DNA from: Polyangia bacterium | GTDB taxonomy: Bacteria > Myxococcota_A > Polyangia > Fen-1088 | Assembly (NCBI GenBank): GCA_036268875.1 | Contig: DATATI010000088.1 | Location: forward strand, 1 to 64,000 | Direction of reading: 5' to 3' | DNA length: 64,000 nucleotides | In this document: in pieces, positions 28,584-36,054 of the stretch | How the letters are laid out: each line of letters starts with the position of its first letter | Numbering within the stretch: position 1 is the first letter of the stretch | Translations under genes and position numbers: made by a program | The notes under the pieces: model-generated | Seen by the model: only the letters and a program-made list of their open reading frames with translations | Databases searched by the model: none | What the model was told of the DNA's origin: nothing

Positions 28584-29816
28584 TCAGAACCGGATCGCCA
28601 CCGCGCTTTGCAAGATCACCGCGCTTTTTCGGTCGGCGTTGGGCGCGTCCAGCGAATCGAGGTGGTAAAGGATGACCTCGCCTTTCATCGCCACCTCGAT
28701 CTCGCTGTACCACGACGATTTTTCCTGGGCCGGTCGCGCGACATAGGCGAAGCGGCCGCCGTAAAGCTGGTTGTTCATCGGGGACAGCTCGCGGTCGCCG
28801 GTCCAGTAGCGGCCGGTGGTGCCCATCAATAGATAGCCGCGGCCGTCGCGATAAAAGCGGGCGCCGTCTTGAATGTGATAGCGGGCGCGGCCGCCGATGA
28901 GAAAAAACGAGGTGAAGTATTTTTGCAGGTTCAGCTCGCCGGTGGCCGCTTGCAGGTCCCAGGTGTCGCGATAGGCGCGCACCATGGCGGTCAGCGACGC
29001 GCGCGCCCCGGGGAAAAAATACGCTGCCCGCAGCCACAGCGCGTAGCGCTGGCGCAGGTCGGGCAGACTTTCTTGCGGCGTGTTGTGGTTGCGGCCGATC
29101 AACACTGACCGATAAGGGTTCGATTGAAAGCCGTCCAGGATCTGCGCCGTGCCGCCCAGTTCGGCCACCAGGCGCGGCGTCGCGGTCCAGGTCAGCGCTG
29201 GTTCAAAGGTGTCGATGTGCAGCCGGTGCGACACCACGTCGGGCATGTCGGCGTGAAAGCAATGGGCCGACGACGCCAGCGGCTTGAAGTCCAGCGGCTG
29301 CCCAGCGGCGGCGACGTTGTTGTTGTCGCAGACGCTGTCAAAGTTGTGCGAATACCCGAGGGCCAACGTGAAGTTGTGATCCAGCAGATCGGTGCGCGTC
29401 GACGCCGAGACAGTGTGCGAACGATAGTCGCTTTCCCAGCCGTACGAATACCCGGCCGACAAGCCCGACGCCGGCCGGTTGTATGACAGGCCGCCCTTCA
29501 CTTCTTGTCGGGTGTCGGAGAATTTCGTCGCCCCCGACACTGCGTCGATGCCGGTGTGGGGCCCGAACAGTTGCGGCGTCGCTCCGCTGACGATGTCGAC
29601 GGCGTAGCCGGCCGAGATGTCTACCGTCGAGCTCAGCGCCGCGCTGACGTCCAGCTGCGGGTGAATCACGGTGATGCCGCTGTTGGCGCTGGATGGTTCG
29701 TGAAAGAAGGTGATGCGGGACGCGCCCTCCGAGTTGGCGCCGGCGGCGCCGGGCACCAGGGCCACGACGCCGGCCAGGATGGCGGCCGCGATGAGCCGCC
29801 GTCCGCTCAGTTGCAC
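28584..29816 (-). CDS. DUF3570 outer-membrane beta-barrel protein
   Basis: 410 residues from GTG 29816, overlapping the DUF4266 stop by 10 bp. Signal peptide ends near PGAAGANS. The body is a beta-barrel of the DUF3570 family: ISAGYAVDIVSGATP, SYNRPASGLSAGYSYGWESD, RDTWDLQAATGELNLQKYF, and a terminal strand ending AVAIRF. DUF3570 barrels are nearly always paired with DUF4266 lipoproteins, as here; in other bacteria the pair sits with thioredoxin and ApbE genes, which are not present. Transport or anchoring function is unknown. Confidence 0.88.
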   Translation of the reverse strand: MQLSGRRLIAAAILAGVVALVPGAAGANSEGASRITFFHEPSSANSGITVIHPQLDVSAALSSTVDISAGYAVDIVSGATPQLFGPHTGIDAVSGATKFSDTRQEVKGGLSYNRPASGLSAGYSYGWESDYRSHTVSASTRTDLLDHNFTLALGYSHNFDSVCDNNNVAAAGQPLDFKPLASSAHCFHADMPDVVSHRLHIDTFEPALTWTATPRLVAELGGTAQILDGFQSNPYRSVLIGRNHNTPQESLPDLRQRYALWLRAAYFFPGARASLTAMVRAYRDTWDLQAATGELNLQKYFTSFFLIGGRARYHIQDGARFYRDGRGYLLMGTTGRYWTGDRELSPMNNQLYGGRFAYVARPAQEKSSWYSEIEVAMKGEVILYHLDSLDAPNADRKSAVILQSAVAIRF

Positions 29817-30043
29817 CCGCAGCCTCCGCCCGACGTGCCCGTGCCGCCGATGGCGCCTTCGCGGTTCGACAAGATGTGTGCGTCCGCCGCCTGCTCCTGG
29901 GCGTTGCCGTCCAGCTTCATGATCCGATCGGCCAGATACTCGCGCTGGTGCGGCTTGACCGTCCACTTCGCGGTCGAGCAACCGGTTGCCGCAATCAGCA
30001 GCAGCACGAACCCAATCCGAATCGACGCCGCTATTTTCGTCAG
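29807..30043 (-). CDS. DUF4266 small lipoprotein
   Basis: About 78 residues. The lipobox AATGC is followed by ADRIMKLDGN and the family-defining tail GGTGTSGGGCGCN. No ATG or TTG lies between palindromic element B and the lipobox; the only GTG (30007) leaves nine residues before the cysteine, too few for a signal peptide. I place the start at CTG 30043 by inference. The only upstream ATGs in frame (30265, 30292) lie beyond element B and would translate through it. Paired with the DUF3570 barrel. Confidence 0.75.
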   Translation of the reverse strand: MTKIAASIRIGFVLLLIAATGCSTAKWTVKPHQREYLADRIMKLDGNAQEQAADAHILSNREGAIGGTGTSGGGCGCN

Positions 30044-30064
30044 GAAGTTTTCGCAGGAAAACCC

Positions 30065-30235
30065 GTTACGCGCGGGGCGAGGGTGGGCAACCCACTGGAG
30101 GGCGGCTTTCGCGCGTTTGCGCTCCTCTGACGAGGAGCGCTCTTTAACGGATCCAAAAAAGGGCGCTCCGCCAGGAGGGCAAACGCGCGAAAGCCGCCCT
30201 CCAATGGGGTTGCTGACCTTCGCCCCGCGCGTAAC
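30065..30235. repeat. Palindromic element B (structured, about 171 bp)
   Basis: Near-perfect palindrome. Outer arms 30065-30094 and 30205-30235 match with few differences, both ending in GTTACGCGCGGGGCGA. Inner stem 30096-30120 pairs with 30179-30203 at 25 of 25 positions. Apical hairpin GCGCTCCTC-TGAC-GAGGAGCGC (30119-30140) and a second GCGCTCC-GCCA-GGAGGGC. Compared with element A, stem bases change in pairs. It separates the SH3/barrel gene from the DUF4266 gene. Confidence 0.9.
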
Positions 30236-30269
30236 CGGATCACCTTGGGAGAAGCGACCAATCATGGCG

Positions 30270-31064
30270 TTAGAAGTGAATCGACAGCGCACCGGAGTAC
30301 TCCTGGATTTGTTGGTGGTGGTTGGCGTCGAACACGACGTAGTGGCGGACGTCGCCGCGCAGGGTGAGGCGTTTTTTCAGGGCGACGATCAATCCCCCGC
30401 CCACGTTGACGACCTTGAAGCTGCCGGTCTCGATGGCCGGCTGATCCGGTTTCTTGCGGCTGGTGGCGCCGCCGGCCGCCGCCGCCACGAACGGCGTCAC
30501 CGGCGACGCCGGCCACAAGAAGGCGTTGAAACCGCCGCCGTAATAGATGACGTCCACCTGATTGCCGACGGTCTCGCCGAAGAACGCCTCCAGCGTCAGC
30601 GGCGGGGCCAGCACCACCGCCGGTCGAAACAGAAACAAGCCGTCGCCGCCCAGCGCGCCCGCCGAGAAGGTCAGGCCCACGTGCCCGTCGGAAAGTGGCG
30701 ACGGCGAGAAGACGGAGTCAGACATGCGCTTCCACAGCGACGGTCCGCGGTGGGTCTCGGCGGTGTCCACCTCCAGCACCAGGACCTCGTCGCCCAGCAG
30801 CCAGCCATAGGTTCCGTCGGGAAGCTGCACGCGGAACCAGTGATCTTGCGTCGAGCGCCCGATGGCCGGCAGCACCTCGCCGCGGGTGGCGGTGTACACC
30901 ACGCGGAAGCCGAAGCCGGGCCCCGTGTGTACGGCGGCTGCTTCGGCCAGCACGCGGACCAGGGCTTCTTCGTCGGCGTGCGCGCGTGGCGCCGCCAGCA
31001 ACAGCGACAGCACGGCCACCGCCAGCAGAAAGATCAGCGCCCGCAGCGGCGACCAGCAGGTCAT
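30270..31064 (-). CDS. SH3-domain outer-membrane beta-barrel protein
   Basis: 264 residues from ATG 31064, overlapping the preceding stop by ATGA. Signal peptide cleaved near RAHADEE. A bacterial SH3 (SH3b) domain covers residues 30-90 (VHTGPGFGFRVVYTATRGE, DGTYGWLLGDEVLVLE), followed by a beta-barrel (HVGLTFSAGALGGDGLFLF, FLWPASPVTPFVAAAAGG, ending YSGALSIHF). It would place a peptidoglycan-binding module on an outer-membrane barrel. Twelfth gene of the gliding-like operon; element B follows its stop by 35 bp. Confidence 0.8.
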   Translation of the reverse strand: MTCWSPLRALIFLLAVAVLSLLLAAPRAHADEEALVRVLAEAAAVHTGPGFGFRVVYTATRGEVLPAIGRSTQDHWFRVQLPDGTYGWLLGDEVLVLEVDTAETHRGPSLWKRMSDSVFSPSPLSDGHVGLTFSAGALGGDGLFLFRPAVVLAPPLTLEAFFGETVGNQVDVIYYGGGFNAFLWPASPVTPFVAAAAGGATSRKKPDQPAIETGSFKVVNVGGGLIVALKKRLTLRGDVRHYVVFDANHHQQIQEYSGALSIHF

Positions 31065-31510
31065 GGCTGGGTCACCCACTGCAGCAGGGTCGTCGCTTCC
31101 ATGCTGCTTGGTTCGAACAGCTTGCCGCCGCCGTGGGTGCGGATGCCGGTGGGGCGGGCGTAAAGCTCGCTGGCGGCGACGTTCGAGCACTGCATCTGGT
31201 TGGCCGCCGACTCGTAGTCGACTTCCCAGTCGGGCGGCAGCGGCACCGCCGGCGCGCTGGTGGGTGGCGGCAACACCAGCTGGCGCGGGCTGGCGGCGTC
31301 GTGGCAGCCACCGTCGGAGCAATGCTTGCCGCCAAAGCTGGCGCCCAGCACCTTGGGCCAGACGTCGGTGGTGAAGAACAGCGGCCCGGGCCGACATTCG
31401 TTGATGCCCGCCGGCGGCTGGCCAAGATCGACGGTGTCGCAACCGGCGGCCGCCGCCGCTGTCGCCGCGATGATCACGAACGCCAGCGAAAGTGCGCGCG
31501 CCGCCGTCAA
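31061..31510 (-). CDS. Small lipoprotein with CX4CH cytochrome-like motif
   Basis: 149 residues from TTG 31510, which overlaps the TGA of the upstream gene (TTTTGACG). Lipobox AAAGC follows a hydrophobic signal. The mature domain has KVLGASFGGKHCSDGGCHD, a CX4CH site, and later MQCSNVAAS and HGGGKLFEP, resembling the single-domain planctomycete-type cytochromes. The same CX4CH spacing is used in the large lipoprotein at 25409-28360. Whether heme is bound is unproven. Confidence 0.7.
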   Translation of the reverse strand: MTAARALSLAFVIIAATAAAAAGCDTVDLGQPPAGINECRPGPLFFTTDVWPKVLGASFGGKHCSDGGCHDAASPRQLVLPPPTSAPAVPLPPDWEVDYESAANQMQCSNVAASELYARPTGIRTHGGGKLFEPSSMEATTLLQWVTQP

Positions 31511-32118
31511 AACGTGTACCTCAGGTAAGTCGTGGCGGTGACCTGCTCGCTGCCCTTGATGTCGCGCAGCCAGAAATACCCGGCTCGCAGTCCCAGCGAG
31601 AAATGCCGAGACAGCGAGTGATAGTCCACGCCCGCCCCGCCGCCGGCGGTCAGGCCGTTGCGCTGATCGCTTCCGCCGACGGTCTCCAAAATGTTGGTCG
31701 ACAGGCGCGCCACGCCGCCGCCGCCCTCGACGAAGATCGACGTCTGCACGATGCGGACGGTGACCTTCAATTCGGCGGTGCCCTGGTAAAGCTGGATGAT
31801 CTGTCCGGCCTGCGGCATGCCGTCGAACCGGGTCTCGTGTGTCGACCCGATGGCGTGCGCCTGCACCGCCAGCCAGCGCGTGAGGTCGTAGCCGACCCGA
31901 CCGCCGAGAGCGAACCCCGGGCCGATCCATTCGCGCGCGTTGCCGAAGAACATCAGCGCGCCGATCTCGCCTTCGGTGTAGAGCCCGTGCGCGAACTTGG
32001 CCGGGTCGGGAAAGATGGCCGGGTTGGGGACGTCGGTGACCTGGGCGCGGGCGCGCGTCGGCGCGATCAAGAAGAACGCCGCGGCTGCCACTGCCAGCCT
32101 GAAGAGTGGTCTGCGCAA
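31507..32118 (-). CDS. Outer-membrane beta-barrel protein (CglE-like)
   Basis: 203 residues with a signal peptide (cleaved near TRARAQV). Eight-stranded-type barrel: GEIGALMFFGNAREWIGPGF, GRVGYDLTRWLAVQAHAIG, SIFVEGGGGVARLSTN, ending with YLRYTF, a canonical C-terminal Phe. It resembles the small adventurous-gliding outer-membrane protein CglE of Myxococcus; this is by eye. It lies 6 bp after the upstream lipoprotein gene. Confidence 0.75.
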   Translation of the reverse strand: MRRPLFRLAVAAAAFFLIAPTRARAQVTDVPNPAIFPDPAKFAHGLYTEGEIGALMFFGNAREWIGPGFALGGRVGYDLTRWLAVQAHAIGSTHETRFDGMPQAGQIIQLYQGTAELKVTVRIVQTSIFVEGGGGVARLSTNILETVGGSDQRNGLTAGGGAGVDYHSLSRHFSLGLRAGYFWLRDIKGSEQVTATTYLRYTF

Positions 32119-32124
32119 GGATCG

Positions 32125-32910
32125 CTATTGTTTCGGCGGAACCATCGGAGCGTAAGTGGCGGGGGTGGGCATGAACAAGGCGTCGTTTCCTTTCTGGTAA
32201 AGGCGGCCGTCATCGTCGCGGACGCGCACCAGGAAGCTGCAGGTCATGTGCTTGTCGGCGCTGAAGGCGACGTCGAACTCGAACATGGCGGGAATGATCG
32301 CGTTTTTTGGGACCATCTCGAGGCCGACGGGGTTGACGTCCGAGCGGTTGATCAGCACCGAGGCGAACGGGGCCATCCACTTGCCCATGGCGTACAGATC
32401 CAGCGACGCTTCGACCACGTCGTCCTCGCGCAGGGTGCCTTGCACGGTGGCGCCGGGAGCGACCGTCTGCGGTCCGCTGCGCATCAAGGGAAGCGTCACC
32501 GGATCCTCGCCCTGGGCGGTGAAGGCGGCGGCCACCGCGGTCTCGTCGTACTTGGTGTACTCGTTGGCGCCGTCGACGCGGACGGTGAACACGCCGGGCA
32601 CGGTGTCCAAATTCTTTACCGTGTACAGGATCTCATTGTGCAGGCGATCGCGCTGCAACCAGGGAACGTCGAAGCCCAGGCGCTGCTGGTCGGCGTCGAT
32701 CTGTTTTTGTTCGGCGGCGGTGGGCTGGCGGAACAACAAGATCACGCTGCCGGTGCCGTCGGGCAGCGGCATGCCCAGGGCGTCGGTGCCGCCGGCTTCC
32801 AGGGCGGCGGGCGCGGCAAAATACGTCGGCGTGTTCAGGTCGTCGCAACCCGCCGCCACGCCGGCCAGCGCGATCACTGCCAGCGCGGCCGCGCGCCAGC
32901 AGGGCCCCAT
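32125..32910 (-). CDS. Operon lipoprotein of unknown function
   Basis: 261 residues from ATG 32910, which overlaps the previous stop by one base (TGATG). Lipobox VAAGC near residue 17. The mature part is beta-rich without recognised domain (VILLFRQPTAAEQKQIDADQ, HNEILYTVKNLDTVPGVFTV, FDVAFSADKHMTCSFLVRV). In Myxococcus an outer-membrane lipoprotein (GltK) accompanies the gliding barrels; this could be its functional counterpart, but I see no direct signature. Confidence 0.65.
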   Translation of the reverse strand: MGPCWRAAALAVIALAGVAAGCDDLNTPTYFAAPAALEAGGTDALGMPLPDGTGSVILLFRQPTAAEQKQIDADQQRLGFDVPWLQRDRLHNEILYTVKNLDTVPGVFTVRVDGANEYTKYDETAVAAAFTAQGEDPVTLPLMRSGPQTVAPGATVQGTLREDDVVEASLDLYAMGKWMAPFASVLINRSDVNPVGLEMVPKNAIIPAMFEFDVAFSADKHMTCSFLVRVRDDDGRLYQKGNDALFMPTPATYAPMVPPKQ

Positions 32911-34430
32911 CAGTGGCCTCCCTTGAACAGGAACGGATAGCGCCCGACGATGGTCTGTCCGGGGGCCTTGGGGAACTGCCACTGCTTGATCTGACGGATG
33001 ATGCAGCCCTCGACGGCGGCGTCGCCCAGCGAGCTGGCCTTGATGTTGGCCTTGGGCACCGTCCCGTCGGGGGCGATCACCCAGAACATATCGACGTTGC
33101 CGGACAGGCTTTGTTTGCGCTGCAATTCTTTTTCGTAGCAGTACTTGATGCCGGCGGCGTGGGCGCGCACGACGCGTTCGATCTGCTCCTTGGACAGCGA
33201 CCCGTCACTCTCGCCGTTGCCGGTGGACATGCTGACCTGCACCTCGCGCTCGCCGCGATCGCCCAGCTTCGGTCCGCGGCCGTGGCCCTTGCTGCCGCGC
33301 CCGCCGGTGTCCAGATTGCCGGCGCCGTAGATGTGCCCGAAGCCGGTGCCGCCGCCGCCCACGCCCGAGCCGCTGGTCGAAAGGCCGCCACCGCCGCGGC
33401 CGGCCACCACCTTGGCGCCGGCCATGCCCGCCACGGCTTGTTCAATGTCATTGTTCTCGGCGAACAGCTTCGACAGGCCCGAGCCCTGCGGTTTCTCTTT
33501 GCCGATCAAACCGAGCAGACCGACCTTCGACACCTTCTCGCGCAGGACGTCCTTGTCGCCCTTGGTGATCACGGTGTCGCGGGCGGTGGCGTCCTGGCGG
33601 CCCAGCTTGCCGGCCTTTTCTTTGGCCCGCTTGGCCTGGCCTTCGTCCGCCTCTTTCTTTTGTTCGCCCGCTTTCTTGGCGTCTTCGGCCTCTTCCTCTT
33701 TCTTTTTTTCCTCGGCGTGGCGGGCGGCCCATTTCTTCTCGCGCTCCATCGGCGCCTGCAGCTTCACCAGGCGTTCGTTGCTGATGGCGATCTGGCGGGG
33801 CGGGTTTTCGCCCCAGATCTGGGTGGCCACGCCGGAGAACAGCGCCGCGATGAACCCGGACACGATCATGATCTTGCGCAGCAGCGGCTCTTCGTTGCGC
33901 GGGCGCGGGACCACGTCGGGCTCGGGGACGAACCGCACGTCGATGTGCAGGTCGCCGATCTCGTTCAGCACGATGCGGGCCTGATCGCCGGGGGTGAGGT
34001 CAACCCGGCGCAGGTGGCGTTGAAAGCGGCTTTGCGGCGGCTGTGCCAGCACATCGACCACGCTCATCGGCGCGCCGCTGGCGCTGGCGGCCAGGGCGAT
34101 CTCGCCGCGCATGCCCGGCGCCAGGCGCAGGCGTACGCCGCCCGCGTGCGGCCGCAGCAAGGTGAAACGCGAGGCTTTCATCATGACCGCCGGGGTGATC
34201 ATGGTGGCGCGCTTGTTCGGGCCCACCGAAACGCGGCGCGGCCGCCGATACAACCGATAGGCGATCAACTGACCGCGCCAGTGCAGGGCCACTTCCAGCG
34301 CGCGGCCGGTGGCCAGCGGCTGCTGCACGGGCGCGCGCGGATCGCCTTCGACGGACGTCACCGGCAGCACGCGATCGGGTCGCGTGTCTTCGAATTCCAG
34401 CGGCGCTATCGGGCTATTTTGCTGGCCCAC
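32910..34430 (-). CDS. TonB-like GltG/AgmX-type gliding motility protein
   Basis: 506 residues. A beta-rich N-terminal domain (about 40-180) precedes one membrane helix (IMIVSGFIAALFSGVATQ, near 188-206), a long Lys/Glu/Ala-rich helical region (220-300), a Gly-rich flexible stretch (330-400) and the AgmX/PglI C-terminal domain with YCYEKELQRK and the final GRYPFLFKGG. In Myxococcus, GltG and GltJ span the periplasm like TonB and couple the inner-membrane motor to outer-membrane barrels. The N-terminal FHA seen in some relatives is not evident. Central gene of this operon. Confidence 0.85.
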   Translation of the reverse strand: MGQQNSPIAPLEFEDTRPDRVLPVTSVEGDPRAPVQQPLATGRALEVALHWRGQLIAYRLYRRPRRVSVGPNKRATMITPAVMMKASRFTLLRPHAGGVRLRLAPGMRGEIALAASASGAPMSVVDVLAQPPQSRFQRHLRRVDLTPGDQARIVLNEIGDLHIDVRFVPEPDVVPRPRNEEPLLRKIMIVSGFIAALFSGVATQIWGENPPRQIAISNERLVKLQAPMEREKKWAARHAEEKKKEEEAEDAKKAGEQKKEADEGQAKRAKEKAGKLGRQDATARDTVITKGDKDVLREKVSKVGLLGLIGKEKPQGSGLSKLFAENNDIEQAVAGMAGAKVVAGRGGGGLSTSGSGVGGGGTGFGHIYGAGNLDTGGRGSKGHGRGPKLGDRGEREVQVSMSTGNGESDGSLSKEQIERVVRAHAAGIKYCYEKELQRKQSLSGNVDMFWVIAPDGTVPKANIKASSLGDAAVEGCIIRQIKQWQFPKAPGQTIVGRYPFLFKGGH

Positions 34431-34468
34431 CGGGCACCGCCGTTGAATGAAAAGGCCTGGCTGCGCAT

Positions 34469-34915
34469 TTAGAGACTGCTGTCATCGGCACTCTTCTCGA
34501 GCTCTTTGATGAATGACCGCTTGTCCGGCGCCGACATGTCCAATTCCAGCTTGACCCGGTCCAGGAAGTACAGAAGCTGCGGGGTTTTCAGTTTGCCCTC
34601 CACGTCCATGGCGCCGAACGTGTAGGTCTTTGTCTTTAAAGTCTTGCCGCCGGCGGTGGTGGTCGAGGCGGCGGACCCGTCGCTGTCGGCATCAAGGGTG
34701 GTGACCGCGGCGGACTTGCCGGCGGCCGCGCTTTTCGCGTCTGATTTATCGGCGGCGCTGCGTTCAGGAACGGCCTTGCTGCGGGCGCTGGCGCTGCTGC
34801 CGCTCGGCCGCGATTTTTTTCCGTTGCTGGGGCGGGCGTGGGCGGGCGGGCCGGCGATCGCCGTCAGCGCCAGGGTGGCGAACAACAACAAAAGTTTCCG
34901 TGCCCGTCGGCTCAT
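34469..34915 (-). CDS. Secreted gliding-operon protein of unknown fold
   Basis: 148 residues with a signal peptide (cleaved near AHARPS), a 60-residue Ala/Ser/Lys-rich disordered region, and a short conserved C-terminal domain (YTFGAMDVEGKLKTPQLLYF, LDMSAPDKRSFIKELE). It overlaps the TPR lipoprotein gene by ATGA and precedes the GltG-like gene by 38 bp. The C-terminal block, ending SADDSSL, looks like a partner peptide for the TonB-like protein. No named family recognised. Confidence 0.7.
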   Translation of the reverse strand: MSRRARKLLLLFATLALTAIAGPPAHARPSNGKKSRPSGSSASARSKAVPERSAADKSDAKSAAAGKSAAVTTLDADSDGSAASTTTAGGKTLKTKTYTFGAMDVEGKLKTPQLLYFLDRVKLELDMSAPDKRSFIKELEKSADDSSL

Positions 34916-36054
34916 CGCAGCTCCTGCAGGCGCGCCTGGGCGTCGGCGCGCTTGGGATCGGAGGCATCGGCGGCCTGCGCGAACTGGGTCAGGAAGTCGC
35001 GCGCCTTCACCTTGTCCTTGTCGAAGTCCATGTACAGAAGGCCCAGGTTGTAAAGGGCGGGCGGGTAGTCGGGCTCGATGTCCAGGGCGCTTTCATAGGC
35101 GCGGCGGGCGCGGTCCAGCTTGCCGTCGCCTCGCGCCGCCACGCCCAGCGCCACCTGCGCCTCGGGATCGTTGGGATCGATTTCGACCGCTTTTTCCAGC
35201 TCGGCCCGCGCGTGCTTGTAGTCGCCGCAGTCCAGATAGACGACGGCCTTGTTCAGCCGCGCCTGCACGTACTTGGGATCCAGCTCCGAACCCTTCTGAA
35301 AATCCAAGAACGCCTCCTGATCGTGCTCCCGCTCCAACGCCACCAGGCCGAGGTTGTTCCAGATGAACGCGCTCTTTGCATCCAGCTCCAGCGCCTTGCG
35401 CAGCGCTGTCTCGGCAAGATCCAGCTTGCCCATTTTATAGTAGGTGAGTCCGAGGGCGTTATAGGCAAGGACGGTTTTGCCGGGATCGCCGGCGGCCTGA
35501 CCCAGCAGGGTGCGCGCCTGGTCCAAGGACGCATCCAGGTCGCCCGCCTCGCGCAGCACCTGGCCCAGACGGGCGCGGATCTCACCGTCGCCTACATTGG
35601 CCTCCAACCATTTCTGGTAGACCTTGGCCGCTTTTTTCGGCTGGTGCGCGCGCCGCAACGTCTCGCCGTACGCCAGCAGCGTCTTGCGCGAGCCCGGCTG
35701 CACGTCCAGCGCCTTGCGAAAGCTGTCCGCCGCGCCTGCGAAGTTTCCCAGCGCCGCGTCGACCACGCCCAGATCGTGCCAGGCCTCGAACAGCCGGCCG
35801 TCGATCTGCGTGGCCTTGACGAAGTGGGGGCGGGCGTCCTTGTAGTGCTTTCTGCCTGTTCGCATCACCCGCAGGCCTTCATCGAACTCGGCTTGCGCTT
35901 CGGCGCTGACCCGCGGCAGGGCCACCACCGCGGTGGGCGTGGCGCCGGCGTGGGCGGTCGGCGCCGCCGCCTTGTGCCCGTTGCAACCGGTGAGGGCGCC
36001 CAGACCCAGCGCCGCGGCCGCCAGCAACCGGGCCCGCCGCGCGCTATTTATCAC
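34912..36054 (-). CDS. TPR lipoprotein, GltE/AglT-like
   Basis: 380 residues. Lipobox LTGC near residue 23, then about eight canonical TPR units over residues 55-350 (YNALGLTYYKMGKLDLAETA, AFIWNNLGLVALEREHDQEA, VQARLNKAVVYLDCGDYKHA). In Myxococcus the lipoprotein GltE (AglT) is a periplasmic TPR component of the gliding envelope complex, usually next to the GltG/AgmX type gene, as here. It overlaps the neighbours by 11 and 4 bp. Confidence 0.83.
   Translation of the reverse strand: MINSARRARLLAAAALGLGALTGCNGHKAAAPTAHAGATPTAVVALPRVSAEAQAEFDEGLRVMRTGRKHYKDARPHFVKATQIDGRLFEAWHDLGVVDAALGNFAGAADSFRKALDVQPGSRKTLLAYGETLRRAHQPKKAAKVYQKWLEANVGDGEIRARLGQVLREAGDLDASLDQARTLLGQAAGDPGKTVLAYNALGLTYYKMGKLDLAETALRKALELDAKSAFIWNNLGLVALEREHDQEAFLDFQKGSELDPKYVQARLNKAVVYLDCGDYKHARAELEKAVEIDPNDPEAQVALGVAARGDGKLDRARRAYESALDIEPDYPPALYNLGLLYMDFDKDKVKARDFLTQFAQAADASDPKRADAQARLQELR

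Noticed and set aside
29505-31163. 552-codon plus-strand frame spanning the DUF4266 region and element B
   Set aside because: It runs antisense to three supported genes and through a palindrome; no recognisable protein features.
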